Assembly: GCA_036741355.1 (NCBI GenBank)
Contig: DAINSK010000038.1
Coordinates: 1-33,363, forward strand
DNA from: JBBRGK01 sp036741355
Lineage (GTDB): Bacteria > Chloroflexota > Dehalococcoidia > CAUJGQ01
Direction: 5' to 3'
DNA length: 33,363 bases
The position numbers and the translations under genes are program-made. Shown here piece after piece: positions 14,885 through 23,658 of this stretch. Position 1 is the stretch's first letter; every line of letters begins with the position of its first letter. The notes below the pieces were generated by a model, which ran no database searches, had not been told where the DNA came from, and saw only the letters and a list, made by a program, of their open reading frames with translations.

Positions 14885-16803
14885 CCACCCTCTCCCTGGT
14901 AGTCGAGCTCTACCCACAACGTGTCGGGGAAGGAGGGGTCGCCGGCCGGCCCCGGCTGTGGGGTGACGACTCCCTGCCTGCTCCACTGCTGCACGAAGTT
15001 GTTGACGAAGCTGATCACCTGGTCGCGCTGGCTCCTGTCCGGCAGGTTGCGCAGCCACCTGGTACGCGCCGCGAATGCCGCCTGCTTCACAGGCGCTGGA
15101 GTCCCGGGCGCCATGATCGCCTGGTAACTCTGCGCGGTCAGCACGTCGTTTGGCACGCGTGCCGGCCAGAAGGTCGGTAGATAGGCGTTGATTAGCCCGA
15201 CGTAGGCGGAAAGGCAGCTCGACGTATCCGTCTGCCAGGGAACCGCCATCCAGCGGCTGACGTCGCCGGGCCCGCTTGCGCTGAGCGGACCGCCGTCCGA
15301 GAGCACGATGGCGGAGGTCAGCGCGTCACCCCAGTCCGGCTCGGCACCGGCCCGGCGGCGCAGGCGGAAGGGCGCCTCGTACAACGACGGGATACGCATG
15401 GGCCAGGTCATCTCACAACCGGGATGGAACGGTCCGCCCACGCACTCGTCGAGCGCGGCCCGGTCCAGCGCCGCCGGCTGCTCCTGCAGCGGCAGATCTT
15501 CCAGTCGCTGTGCGAAGCGCAGCCCGCCCGCCGGCCAGTCGGCTTCGAAGTCACCCCCGTCCCACTGTTGCAGCCACTCGTACTGGATGGGCAGCACGGC
15601 CATCCACTGCCGGGGGTTCGAGGCGGGCAGCGTGATGCCGTCGCCGTAGTACGGCGGCAGCAGGTTGTCCTCCATGGTCAGGAAGGCCGGATTGCGAAAG
15701 CGACGAAACACGTCGTTGCGCAGGAAGCGGCTGCTCGCCAAGGGGTCGGCCAACCGGGCCAGCGTGTCGGGCGCCAGGAAGTCGCCGCCGGAGCCCCAGC
15801 CGAACGCGGCCGCAAAGCCCGCGTTGACCCATTGGTTCTGCACGTGCCGCTCGAACAGCGGGTAGATCTGGCGCGTGAACGACGGCCGCGGCGGGCGGCG
15901 CGCTGGTTCGAGCTGGGTCGCAACCTCGAAGACGACGTCGTACATGGTGACGACCGACTGGATGCCGGGCGCGTAGTCCGGCGGCGCCACAACCACCCAG
16001 GCGCCGGTAGCCTGGAGCACGCGGTCGCCGAGCCGCACGGTGGCCTCGACCGGCCCGTCGCTGATGTCGTCGTGCCAGAGATCGTTGTTGGCGAACGTGT
16101 TGGCGCGCAGACCAGGCAGGGCCGACGCGGAACTGCCGAAGCCGCCCAGCACAAGCAGGCGGCCGGTGTCGTCCGTACGCAGCTCGCCCAGGGGCACCGG
16201 CTGGTCGAAAAAGCGCCCGCTATCGAATGCGTAGCGGCCATCTCTGCCGCCGGTGTTGACGTTGCTCCCCGCGATCGTGCGCGGTCCGGGGTCGATGGTC
16301 AGCCGGTCGCGGTCGGCGCCGGCGAAGCTAGCGTTGCGGCGCGCGGAGCTGATCGGCGGCGAGGCCGGCACTCCGGCCGCGGGCGGATTGCCCGTCGCGC
16401 CGGGAATGTCAAAGGCAACGTCGAAGTTGTACCAGGCGGCCTTCTTGTTTGCGAGGTGAACGGTCCAGCTGATCTCCGCCTCGGCGCCCGTCAGCTCGCG
16501 CACGATGTTGTCATCGGCGTCAAGGCCGTAGATGCGGAACCGCGCCGCCTGCCGCTTGAGTCGCCCGCCGGCGTCCTTGTAGCCGCCTGTGGGGATCCCG
16601 ACGGGACCGGGCACCTCGGGGCCGAGAGTGTACTCCGTGGGGCTGTTTCCAACCCGCGCCACGCCGATGGCGGGATGAATCGCGCAGCCCACGATCGTGG
16701 CCGCCTGCGCCGGGTGGGCCGCAAGCGCGCGCGAGCGGGTGCCGGGAGCGGCGGCAGTGGCCAGACCAATGGCGCCGTAGCGCAGAAATGTGCGCCGTTT
16801 CAT
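14881..16803 (-). CDS. LodA-family quinoprotein amino-acid oxidase with Tat-like signal
   Basis: A 640-aa protein. Residues 1-29 (KRRTFLRYGAIGLATAAAP, ending ALAA) form a twin-arginine-type signal. The mature part matches LodA-like oxidases: IHPAIGVARVGNSPTEYTLGPE at 42-63, GGYKDAGGRLKRQAARFRIY at 73-92, CVGGPFHPGCEMTWPMRIP at 454-472, and RWMAVPWQTDTSSCLSAY at 517-534. In the family a Cys of the FxPGxE region and a Trp of the PWQ region crosslink to form cysteine tryptophylquinone. Here W523 is the likely Trp, and either C454 or C463 the Cys. Family members deaminate lysine, glycine or other amino acids, releasing ammonia, an oxo-acid and H2O2; the substrate here is unknown. ATG 16803 begins the operon, divergent from the F420-type gene across 270 bp that must hold both promoters. 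Confidence 0.85.
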   Translation of the reverse strand: MKRRTFLRYGAIGLATAAAPGTRSRALAAHPAQAATIVGCAIHPAIGVARVGNSPTEYTLGPEVPGPVGIPTGGYKDAGGRLKRQAARFRIYGLDADDNIVRELTGAEAEISWTVHLANKKAAWYNFDVAFDIPGATGNPPAAGVPASPPISSARRNASFAGADRDRLTIDPGPRTIAGSNVNTGGRDGRYAFDSGRFFDQPVPLGELRTDDTGRLLVLGGFGSSASALPGLRANTFANNDLWHDDISDGPVEATVRLGDRVLQATGAWVVVAPPDYAPGIQSVVTMYDVVFEVATQLEPARRPPRPSFTRQIYPLFERHVQNQWVNAGFAAAFGWGSGGDFLAPDTLARLADPLASSRFLRNDVFRRFRNPAFLTMEDNLLPPYYGDGITLPASNPRQWMAVLPIQYEWLQQWDGGDFEADWPAGGLRFAQRLEDLPLQEQPAALDRAALDECVGGPFHPGCEMTWPMRIPSLYEAPFRLRRRAGAEPDWGDALTSAIVLSDGGPLSASGPGDVSRWMAVPWQTDTSSCLSAYVGLINAYLPTFWPARVPNDVLTAQSYQAIMAPGTPAPVKQAAFAARTRWLRNLPDRSQRDQVISFVNNFVQQWSRQGVVTPQPGPAGDPSFPDTLWVELDYQGEGG

Positions 16804-17072
16804 GGCGGGGAACCTCGCGAAAGTAATGGAGCAGCGGTCCGAGGCTGCGCCACGGCAGGAAGCGCGCCGCCGGCTGATTGTACGGCGGTCGCAGGCGCTG
16901 CACCCGGGCCACGCGCATGATACCAGTCGCCGGCGGTCTGCGCGGGATCGGGCGCGGCTTGATGCGCGGGCCAGGGCTGTTCGGAGACAGCGGCACGGTC
17001 GGAGGATCGTCGCCACGCTGTGTCAACGGATGCGGTACGCTGCGGACGACAGCGCCGAGGAGTGAGCAGCGC

Positions 17073-17492
17073 ATGACCAATCAGAACGACTTCAACCAAC
17101 GCATCATCGCCGAATTCCACGCCAACGGCGGCACGGTCGGCGGGCCGTTCGCCGGGGCACCGATGCTCCTGCTCACCACGACGGGTGCTAAGAGCGGGAC
17201 ACTCCGCACCACGCCGTTGGTTTATCTACCCGATGGCGACCGCTTAGTCGTCATCGCCTCCAAGGGCGGCGCCCCGACACACCCGGCGTGGTACCACAAC
17301 CTGGTGGCCAACCCGGACGTCACGGTGGAGGTGGGGTCGGAGACGCTCCCGGTCCGAGCGGCCGTCCTCTTCGGGGAGGAACGCGACCGGTTGTACGCCC
17401 GGCAGGCGGGGCTACGGCCTGCCTTCGCCGAGTACCAGGCGAAAACGACGCGCCGCATCCCGGTAGTCGCGCTGGAACGACGCCAGAGCTGA
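17073..17492 (+). CDS. Nitroreductase-family deazaflavin (F420)-dependent oxidoreductase (DUF385)
   Basis: A 139-aa protein with ATG 17073 after GAGGAG (17057-17062). The split beta-barrel family (Ddn-like) is recognised by NQRIIAEFHANGGTVGGPF, MLLLTTTGAKSGTLRTTPL, DRLVVIASKGGAPTHPAWYH and NLVANPDVTVEVG. The lysine/serine segment TGAKSGTLRTTP and the KGG loop contact the F420 phosphate in characterised relatives. It implies that the host makes F420, a cofactor of Actinobacteria, some Chloroflexota and archaea. It is divergent from the LodA operon; the substrate is unknown. Confidence 0.87.
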   Translation: MTNQNDFNQRIIAEFHANGGTVGGPFAGAPMLLLTTTGAKSGTLRTTPLVYLPDGDRLVVIASKGGAPTHPAWYHNLVANPDVTVEVGSETLPVRAAVLFGEERDRLYARQAGLRPAFAEYQAKTTRRIPVVALERRQS

Positions 17493-17587
17493 CGTGTGGC
17501 CGGCCCGCCGGGTGCCGTTTCGGCGCTGGAGTCGGGCTACGTTGTCGGCGACCACTCATGTCCACCAGCAAGTAGAGGCAACTCCGG

Positions 17588-17776
17588 ATGATGCTCGACG
17601 TTCTCAGCGAACCCGACGCGATTCAGCAGGCGTTCAATCAATTGCGCGGACGCTGGATCGAGGGCGCGGAGCCGCTCGATCGCACGGTCGGCTGGCAGGG
17701 TGGTCGCGGCACCTTCACCGTTTGGTGGCGAAAAGACGAGCGCATGTGGGCGGTGTTGGATCAATCCGCCAATTAG
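17588..17776 (+). CDS. Small hypothetical protein
   Basis: A 62-aa ORF with GAGG at 17575-17578 and ATG 17588 (ATG 17591 also possible). It is tryptophan-rich (TFTVWWRKDERMWAVLDQ) with a plausible beta-hairpin pattern, no signal peptide and no recognised family. It converges on the ABC-binding-protein gene. No clear terminator is seen between them. Confidence 0.5.
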   Translation: MMLDVLSEPDAIQQAFNQLRGRWIEGAEPLDRTVGWQGGRGTFTVWWRKDERMWAVLDQSAN

Positions 17777-17823
17777 CGGTGTAAACAAGCACCTGAGGGG
17801 CCAGTTCGTGCGACCGATCAGCG

Positions 17824-19188
17824 TCAGTGCTTGTAGGCGGTCTGTTGCACGCGATCCAGGTTACTCAGGATGCTGTCCAGCGACGACGGGTTCTTGATAA
17901 AGTCGAGAATTCCCTGGTAAAACGCCGACTGCATCGCGTCGGGCATCCGGTCAGCCGCATCAAGGCGGATGGTCTTGGCGGAAGCCAGTAATTGTGCTGC
18001 TGCCCTTGCGACGTCGTCGGGATACATGTCCGAAGTCACCAGCTTGTTGGACGAGAGTGCTCCGCCCCGCTTCACCCAGATCGCCTGCGCTTCCGGCGTC
18101 GTCAGGTATTTGATCAGCGCCCGGGCCTGCGGCGTGTCGTGGAACATGCCAAACAGGTCAGCGGATACCTCGACCGAGTCCTTGTACTTCGGATCGATCG
18201 AGGGGAATGGGAAGAAGGTGAAATCCTCGCCCGGCTTGAGCGCCGGGTTCGCCTTGATGAAGAATTCGGTGATCGAGCTCGCCTGGTCCTCCATGTAGCA
18301 CTTCGGTGGGCTGGTGAACATGGGGTTGCCCGCATCACCAAAGTTGGTGGTCAGCATAGCCTGCTTGCCGCCGTAGACCAGCTTTTCATTGCCGGCGATC
18401 TGTCCCCAGGTCTGCCATGCCTTCTTGATCTCCGGCGAGCTCCACTTGTGCCTTCCCTGGTACCAGTTGTCGTAGACGGCCGGACCGGACTGCCGCAGCA
18501 CGATGGCTTCCACCCAGGCGGTTCCCGGCCAGCCGCTCGCGGCGCCGCTCTCGAGGCCAATGCACCACGGCGCCGTTCCGGTTGCGGCGATCTTATTTGA
18601 GAGCGCCAGCATGTCGTCCCACGTCCTGGGGTTCGACCCGCCGCTCACCTGCGAAAACATCTTCGGGTCGTACCAGATCTGGTCCTCCAGCGCCGCTCTG
18701 ACGAAGATTCCGTACTGCTTGCCGTCTACCTGCGCGAGCTTCAACCAGCCGTCGGAGTACTGTTGCTTCATCGCCTTCTGGTCGAGAACCGGGTCCAGGT
18801 CCACAAGTTTGCCGCCGCGGGCGAACTGAGCCATCTGGTCGGGGCCGGGGAGACCGGCGATGTCGGGCGGGTTGCCGGCCTGCACGCGCGTAGTTAGAAC
18901 GCCATTCAGATCGCTGACGCGTTCGTACTGAACCGTTACTCCGGACTGGACCTCGAACGGCTTCATCATCGCCAGGAAGCTGTCCTGCTCGCTGCCGCCC
19001 CAGGTTGCGAGCACGGTTACCTTCCCGCCGATCGCCGGCAGCGCCGCGCTCGCGGCAGGCGAACCGGTATTGGCATTGTTCGTGTTGTGGGTGCTGCTGC
19101 ACGCCATGAGCAGCAGCCCTGCCACGCCTAACGCCAGCGGGCGCCGCGCCGTCCGATCTCGGTACACGAATCGCACACGTGCCTCCAT
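17824..19188 (-). CDS. Sugar ABC transporter substrate-binding lipoprotein (orphan)
   Basis: A 454-aa family 1 extracellular solute-binding protein. The N-terminus has basic residues, a hydrophobic core (LALGVAGLLLMA) and the lipobox LLMAC with Cys30 as lipid attachment site, followed by an Asn/Ser-rich linker. The mature part carries GKVTVLATWGGSEQDSFL, AMMKPFEVQSGVTVQYE, NPPDIAGLPGPDQMAQFARG and CIGLESGAASGWPGTAWVE, typical of the alpha-glucoside/sn-glycerol-3-phosphate group. It should capture a carbohydrate outside the membrane for an MalFGK-type importer. No permease or ATPase gene lies in the window; the region upstream contains an IS5 scrap that may mark the break from the rest of the operon. 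Confidence 0.85.
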   Translation of the reverse strand: MEARVRFVYRDRTARRPLALGVAGLLLMACSSTHNTNNANTGSPAASAALPAIGGKVTVLATWGGSEQDSFLAMMKPFEVQSGVTVQYERVSDLNGVLTTRVQAGNPPDIAGLPGPDQMAQFARGGKLVDLDPVLDQKAMKQQYSDGWLKLAQVDGKQYGIFVRAALEDQIWYDPKMFSQVSGGSNPRTWDDMLALSNKIAATGTAPWCIGLESGAASGWPGTAWVEAIVLRQSGPAVYDNWYQGRHKWSSPEIKKAWQTWGQIAGNEKLVYGGKQAMLTTNFGDAGNPMFTSPPKCYMEDQASSITEFFIKANPALKPGEDFTFFPFPSIDPKYKDSVEVSADLFGMFHDTPQARALIKYLTTPEAQAIWVKRGGALSSNKLVTSDMYPDDVARAAAQLLASAKTIRLDAADRMPDAMQSAFYQGILDFIKNPSSLDSILSNLDRVQQTAYKH

Positions 19189-19194
19189 GGTGGG

Positions 19195-19362
19195 TTAGCA
19201 GACGGCTGCCATGACGACAATGTACACGAAGTTGCAATTCAGAATCTCCCGCCAAGGACGCAGCCGCGGTTGCCCAAGCGGCCTCGGCGGAAGCAGATAC
19301 AGGGCCAGCCAAGCGTACTCGGCGTCCGAGATGTCGGTGGCACAACGACGTCGTCGCATCCC
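19195..19362 (-). pseudogene. IS5-family transposase N-terminal fragment
   Basis: Minus-strand codons read TDISDAEYAWLALYLLPPRP followed by LGQPRLRPWREILN and NFVYIV, matching the DUF4096 N-terminal domain of IS5-family transposases (TDLTDAEWALLEPLLPP...RPR...LREVLNAILYV). It then stops after a few unrelated residues. The catalytic DDE part is absent and no inverted repeats were found. It is a relic between the binding-protein gene and the isocitrate dehydrogenase gene. The remaining intergenic bases to 19556 hold only the ribosome binding site of the next gene. Confidence 0.6.
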
Positions 19363-19556
19363 CGAGCCTACCGCCCGGAGTCGCCGGGCTCTCAAGCCTG
19401 GCCGGATTCGGGATCACAGAGCGACCGGGCTTGGCACAGGAAGGTTATCCCGTAACGGCCGGCACGTGCCTTGCCCTAAGCGTCGCGGGAGCACCACTAT
19501 GGACTGGGCCGGGCGCGGCAATTTCCTTGCCTTGCGAACGTCCGGAATGGAGTGCC

Positions 19557-21788
19557 ATGACTGACTCAAAGATCATCTACACACACACGGATGAAGCTCC
19601 CCTCCTTGCGACGTACTCTTTCCTGCCCATCATTTCGGCTTATGCGGCGACTGCGGGGGTGGCCCTCGAGACGCGGGACATCTCGCTGGCCGGCCGGATC
19701 ATCGCCAGCTTCCCCGAGTACCTCAATGCCAACCAGCGCATCGGCGACGCGCTCGCCGGGCTGGCCGCTCTGACACTCAAGCCCGAGGCGAACATCATCA
19801 AGTTGCCGAACATCAGCGCGTCCATGCCGCAGATGAAGGAGGCTATCGCCGAGCTCCAGGAGCAGGGCTACGCGCTGCCGGACTACCCCGACGCCCCGAA
19901 GACCGCTGAGGAGAAGGAGGTTCGGGCCCGCTACGACAGGGTTAAAGGCAGCGCCGTCAACCCTGTTCTCCGGGAGGGCAACTCTGACCGCCGCGCTCCC
20001 GCCTCGGTCAAGCAGTACGCCAGGATGCACCCGCACCCCATGGGCGCCTGGTCCTCAGACTCCAAGACAAACGTGGCGCACATGACCGCCGGCGACTTCC
20101 GCACCTCGGAGAAGTCCGTCGTGATCAAGTCGGACGACTCGTTGCGGATCGAACTGGTGGCCGATAACGGCACGACCACCGTGCTGCGCGAGTCCGTGCC
20201 GGTGCTGGCCGGTGAGGTTGTGGACGCCAGCTTCATGAGTGCCGCGGCGCTGCGCGAGTTCCTTACCGCACAGATCGACCGGGCCAAATCCGAGAACGTG
20301 CTTTTCTCGCTGCACTTGAAGGCCACGATGATGAAGGTGTCTGACCCGATCATCTTCGGCCACGGGGTGCGCGCGTTCTTTCCGACCCTCTTCGCCCGCT
20401 ACGGCGAGGCGCTGGCCGCGGCCGGCGGCGATCCCGACGATGGCCTCGGCGCCCTACTCCAGGCGGCGCAGTCGCTTCCTGCAGAAGAGCGCAAGGGAAT
20501 CGAAGCTGCAATCAGCCAGGACCTCGCTAACGGCCCGGCGCTCGCCATGGTCGATTCAGACAACGGGATCACCAACCTCCACGTCCCGAGCGACGTGATC
20601 GTTGACGCTTCGATGCCGGCCATGATCCGCAACTCCGGCCACATGTGGGGACCCGACGGCAAAGAGGCCGATACGCTTGCCGTCATTCCGGACCGCAGCT
20701 ACGCCGGCATTTACCAGGTTGTCATCGACGACTGCCGTGCCAACGGCGCGTATGACCCGGCCACCATGGGGTCCGTTCCCAACGTCGGCCTCATGGCGCA
20801 GGCGGCCGAGGAGTACGGCAGCCACGACAAGACGTTCGAAATCACGACACCTGGTGTGGTCCGCGTGATTGGCCGTGCCGGCAACTCGCTAATCGAGCAC
20901 AAAGTCGGCGCCGGAGACATCTGGCGCATGTGCCAGGCCAAGGACGTGCCGATCCGCGACTGGGTCAAGCTGGCGGTTTCCCGAGCGCGTATCACCGGCG
21001 CCCCGGCGGTGTTCTGGCTCGACGAAACCCGTCCTCACGACGCAAACCTCATCGCTAAAGTGCGTGCCTACCTGCCCGAGCACGACACCACCGGACTCCA
21101 GATCGAGATCATGGCGCCCGACGACGCGATCGCGTTTTCACTGCAGCGTATCCGCAGGGGCCAGGACACCATCTCAGTTACTGGAAACGTGCTGCGTGAT
21201 TACCTCACCGACCTGTTCCCGATCATGGAGCTCGGAACTAGCGCCAAGATGCTCTCGATCGTCCCGCTCATCGCCGGGGGCGGGATGTTCGAGACGGGGG
21301 CCGGCGGGTCGGCGCCCAAGCACGTGGAGCAACTGCTCAAGCAAAACTACCTTCGCTGGGACAGCCTCGGCGAATTCCTCGCGCTCGCCGCGAGCTTCGA
21401 GCATCTGGCCCGAACCACCGGCAACGCCCGCGCACAGATCCTCGCCGACACACTGGACCGGGCAACGGCGAGATACCTGGACGAGAACAAGGCGCCGGCC
21501 CGCAGAGTCGGTCAAATCGACAACCGCGGCAGCCACTTCTACCTGGCGTTGTTCTGGGCCGAGGAACTCGCTGCGCAGGCTGAGGACGCTGACCTCGCCG
21601 CCGCCTTCGCGGAGCTCGCCAAGACGCTGCGGGCCAACGAGTCGACCATTGCCGCGGAGCTGCTGGCCGTCCAGCGCACTCCGGTGGACCTCGGCGGGTA
21701 CTATCGCCCCGATCCTGCCAAGGCGGAGTCGGTAATGCGCCCGTCGAAGACATTCAACGAGGTCTTGTCGCGCCTCCGACACAAGTGA
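19557..21788 (+). CDS. icd2: Monomeric NADP-dependent isocitrate dehydrogenase
   Basis: A 743-aa protein, the usual length for the monomeric IDH family, which is unrelated in size to the dimeric Icd. Recognised segments: KIIYTHTDEAPLLATYSFLP at the N-terminus, ISLAGRIIASFPEYL, IIKLPNISASMPQMKEAI, MHPHPMGAWSSDSKTNVAHM, FSLHLKATMMKVSDPIIFGH, MVDSDNGITNLHVPSDVIVD (substrate-binding Ser/Asn region), and VPNVGLMAQAAEEYGSHDKTF near the NADP site. It converts isocitrate and NADP+ to 2-oxoglutarate, CO2 and NADPH in the citric acid cycle. ATG 19557 follows GGAG; a longer upstream frame lacks conserved residues and runs through the intergenic region. Confidence 0.95.
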   Translation: MTDSKIIYTHTDEAPLLATYSFLPIISAYAATAGVALETRDISLAGRIIASFPEYLNANQRIGDALAGLAALTLKPEANIIKLPNISASMPQMKEAIAELQEQGYALPDYPDAPKTAEEKEVRARYDRVKGSAVNPVLREGNSDRRAPASVKQYARMHPHPMGAWSSDSKTNVAHMTAGDFRTSEKSVVIKSDDSLRIELVADNGTTTVLRESVPVLAGEVVDASFMSAAALREFLTAQIDRAKSENVLFSLHLKATMMKVSDPIIFGHGVRAFFPTLFARYGEALAAAGGDPDDGLGALLQAAQSLPAEERKGIEAAISQDLANGPALAMVDSDNGITNLHVPSDVIVDASMPAMIRNSGHMWGPDGKEADTLAVIPDRSYAGIYQVVIDDCRANGAYDPATMGSVPNVGLMAQAAEEYGSHDKTFEITTPGVVRVIGRAGNSLIEHKVGAGDIWRMCQAKDVPIRDWVKLAVSRARITGAPAVFWLDETRPHDANLIAKVRAYLPEHDTTGLQIEIMAPDDAIAFSLQRIRRGQDTISVTGNVLRDYLTDLFPIMELGTSAKMLSIVPLIAGGGMFETGAGGSAPKHVEQLLKQNYLRWDSLGEFLALAASFEHLARTTGNARAQILADTLDRATARYLDENKAPARRVGQIDNRGSHFYLALFWAEELAAQAEDADLAAAFAELAKTLRANESTIAAELLAVQRTPVDLGGYYRPDPAKAESVMRPSKTFNEVLSRLRHK

Positions 21789-21869
21789 GGAGATGATCCT
21801 TACCATGGTTAGGAGCCGGACTCGTTTCCCATCGCCTCGGTTAGCATTGCCCTGAAAGGACAACAACGT

Positions 21870-22751
21870 ATGGCCAGCATCTCGGCGGTAGACGAGAAGA
21901 CGGGACGCAAGTTCTTCCTCGACGACCCGGACGACTATCAGCCCGGCGAAAAGCTCACGTTCCTTCTGAACCTCCACGGGGGCGGCTCCGTTGGCATGTG
22001 GCAACGCGAGTACTTCCCGGCCTACCTGTTCAAAGAGCGCCATCGTCTGGTTGTGGCGACTCCATCGGCCGCCACCAAGGAGCCATCGCGACGCTGGGTC
22101 GGCGAGGCCGACGACGAGCATCTTCAGAACATCGTCAACTACGTTTTTGAGAAGTACGGCATAGAGAGCGTCAGGTCGTTGTGGCTCGTTGGTCATTCCC
22201 AGGGCGGTATGACTGCCAATCGCCTGCTTAGCATCCCATTCTTTGCAGATCGGGTGGATGGCTGGCTGAGCCTTTCCGGCGGGCGGATCGGGCCGGCGCA
22301 GCGGTCGCCGAACGCCGGCAGGCCGGACAGCCCTCGGCCACCATGGGCAACGGAAGGTAACGGCGACCGCCCCCGGCCGGGCGTGGCAACTCCTCCCGAC
22401 TGTGATATGTCCTTCATCTACGCGACCGGCGAGCACGAGATCGTTTTGCTGCCCGAGAACTCGCCCTGGGCCGAGAAGTACGGCGCCGGCCCCCGCAAAC
22501 GGTTGGCCGACGTCGACGACGACGAACCGGGGCGGATCTACGACACGCGGGGAAACTCTACGCCCGCCTGGGGCCTCCTGCCGCGGCCCGGCACGGCGCA
22601 GGTGTACGTCTTCCCGGACGCGCGAGACGGGCGCCTGATCGCCGACGTGGTTCGGCTGGACAAAGGCCACACCGAGGGGCTCGAGCCGCGGATAACCGAA
22701 GCGCTCGTCAAGATGATGGTTGCCACACCGGGCGGGAAGGCGCAGCGATGA
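21870..22751 (+). CDS. Alpha/beta hydrolase, PHB-depolymerase/feruloyl-esterase-like
   Basis: A 293-aa serine hydrolase. LTFLLNLHGGGSVGMWQREY carries the HGGG oxyanion-hole loop, SLWLVGHSQGGMTANRLL the GHSQGG nucleophile elbow, and VVRLDKGHTEGLEPRITEAL near the C-terminus the probable catalytic His. Aspartates in between (for example DMSFIYATGEHE) could complete the triad. It has no signal peptide, so it is cytoplasmic, unlike most secreted depolymerases. ATG 21870 follows AAAGGACAAC. The substrate is not evident. It is 81 bp downstream of the isocitrate dehydrogenase gene and may share its transcript. Confidence 0.75.
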   Translation: MASISAVDEKTGRKFFLDDPDDYQPGEKLTFLLNLHGGGSVGMWQREYFPAYLFKERHRLVVATPSAATKEPSRRWVGEADDEHLQNIVNYVFEKYGIESVRSLWLVGHSQGGMTANRLLSIPFFADRVDGWLSLSGGRIGPAQRSPNAGRPDSPRPPWATEGNGDRPRPGVATPPDCDMSFIYATGEHEIVLLPENSPWAEKYGAGPRKRLADVDDDEPGRIYDTRGNSTPAWGLLPRPGTAQVYVFPDARDGRLIADVVRLDKGHTEGLEPRITEALVKMMVATPGGKAQR

Positions 22752-22815
22752 GTGTTGGGTAAGGAAACACAGGTCCAGGATTACCGGTAGCGACAGCCCG
22801 GCTGGCGCTGCGTGA

Positions 22816-22821
22816 TATAAT
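22816..22821 (+). promoter_or_regulatory. Candidate -10 box of the toxin-antitoxin operon
   Basis: A perfect TATAAT lies 22 bp before the antitoxin ATG at 22844, with GGGAAGG as ribosome binding site in between. No convincing -35 at 16-18 bp spacing is seen; the closest, GCGACA at 22790, is 20 bp away. Confidence 0.4.
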
Positions 22822-22843
22822 TACTAGGGAAGGTAACCTATTT

Positions 22844-23131
22844 ATGACCCGCGAGGCACTCTCTGTTGATGTGAGCGGCAACCGCGAGCTCCTGTCCTTG
22901 GCTCAGGAAGTGAAACGCTCCGGGAAACCGCGCGTGCTCAGAGCTGATGGCGAGGAGCTGGCCCGGGTGTCCCCAGCAAAGCCACGTCGCCGCAGTCTTA
23001 AGGGTAGGCCGACCTTCGCTGAGGACCCGTTCTGGCGCGTCATCGGCATGGGTCGCTCTGGCGGGCCGTCCGACGCCTCCGAGCATGTAGACGAGATTCT
23101 GGCCGATTTTGAATTGGGCAACCAAGTGTGA
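22844..23131 (+). CDS. VapB-like antitoxin
   Basis: A 95-aa protein beginning MTREALSVDVSGNRELLSLA, with EVKRSGKPRVLRADGEELAR in the position where Phd/YefM- and VapB-type antitoxins have their DNA-binding beta-alpha element, then a basic linker (PRRRSLKGR) and an acidic C-terminal tail (ASEHVDEILADFE) likely to wrap the toxin. The family call rests mainly on position: its stop overlaps the start of a PIN-domain toxin by 4 bp. It should neutralise the toxin and autorepress the operon. Confidence 0.7.
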   Translation: MTREALSVDVSGNRELLSLAQEVKRSGKPRVLRADGEELARVSPAKPRRRSLKGRPTFAEDPFWRVIGMGRSGGPSDASEHVDEILADFELGNQV

Positions 23132-23559
23132 TTGGTCGCGCTTCCCTCCCCCGAAGCGCATTGGTTGACTCCGGCGCTACCTTGGCCCTTGCCGACAGCG
23201 ACGATAAGCACCACGCTGACGCCGTTGCCATTCAGCATAACCTCGTGACCGCCCATGCCCGGCTCTACACCACCAATTTTCTCGTTGATGAAACCTACAC
23301 GCTCATCCTGGCCCGTATGGGCTACCGTTTCGCGGTCCAATTCTTGACGGACGACCGGGACGGCACGATTACCATCGTGCGAATAGCCGCCGCCGATGAG
23401 CAGCGAGCCGAACAAATCCTCCGCCAGTACGACGATAAACGGTTCTCCTACACGGACGCGACGAGCTTCGCCGTGATGGAGCGACTTGGTATCGACGCTG
23501 CCTTTTCCTTCGACAGGAACTTTATCGAACATGGCCGCATCGCCGTGTTACGACCATAA
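23128..23559 (+). CDS. PIN-domain toxin (VapC-like ribonuclease)
   Basis: A 143-aa PIN-domain protein. The start is GTG 23128, overlapping the antitoxin TGA (GTGTGA). The four acidic positions of the PIN active site are visible: D14 in ALVDSGATLALAD, E47 or so in NFLVDETYTLIL, then D in SYTDATSFAVMER and the D of AAFSFDRNF near the C-terminus. Such enzymes cleave tRNA or rRNA when freed from the antitoxin. The pair opens the defence-like block that continues to 31.3 kb. Confidence 0.85.
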   Translation: MIGRASLPRSALVDSGATLALADSDDKHHADAVAIQHNLVTAHARLYTTNFLVDETYTLILARMGYRFAVQFLTDDRDGTITIVRIAAADEQRAEQILRQYDDKRFSYTDATSFAVMERLGIDAAFSFDRNFIEHGRIAVLRP

Positions 23560-23658
23560 TTGCAGTCTCACAGTTTTTGCAAACTCACGGCCTCCCCTAT
23601 CTCGTATAGAACGCAAACGACCAAGGCACGTATCATCCGCGTTACAAGAGGTGTACGC

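Noticed and set aside
15424..16920. Open frame of 498 codons on the plus strand
   Set aside because: It is antisense to the LodA-family oxidase, whose motifs and overlaps with lodB are clear; composition is Arg/Ala/Gly-rich.
21174..22670. Open frame of 498 codons on the minus strand
   Set aside because: It runs across two well supported plus-strand genes (isocitrate dehydrogenase and hydrolase) and has no recognisable domain.
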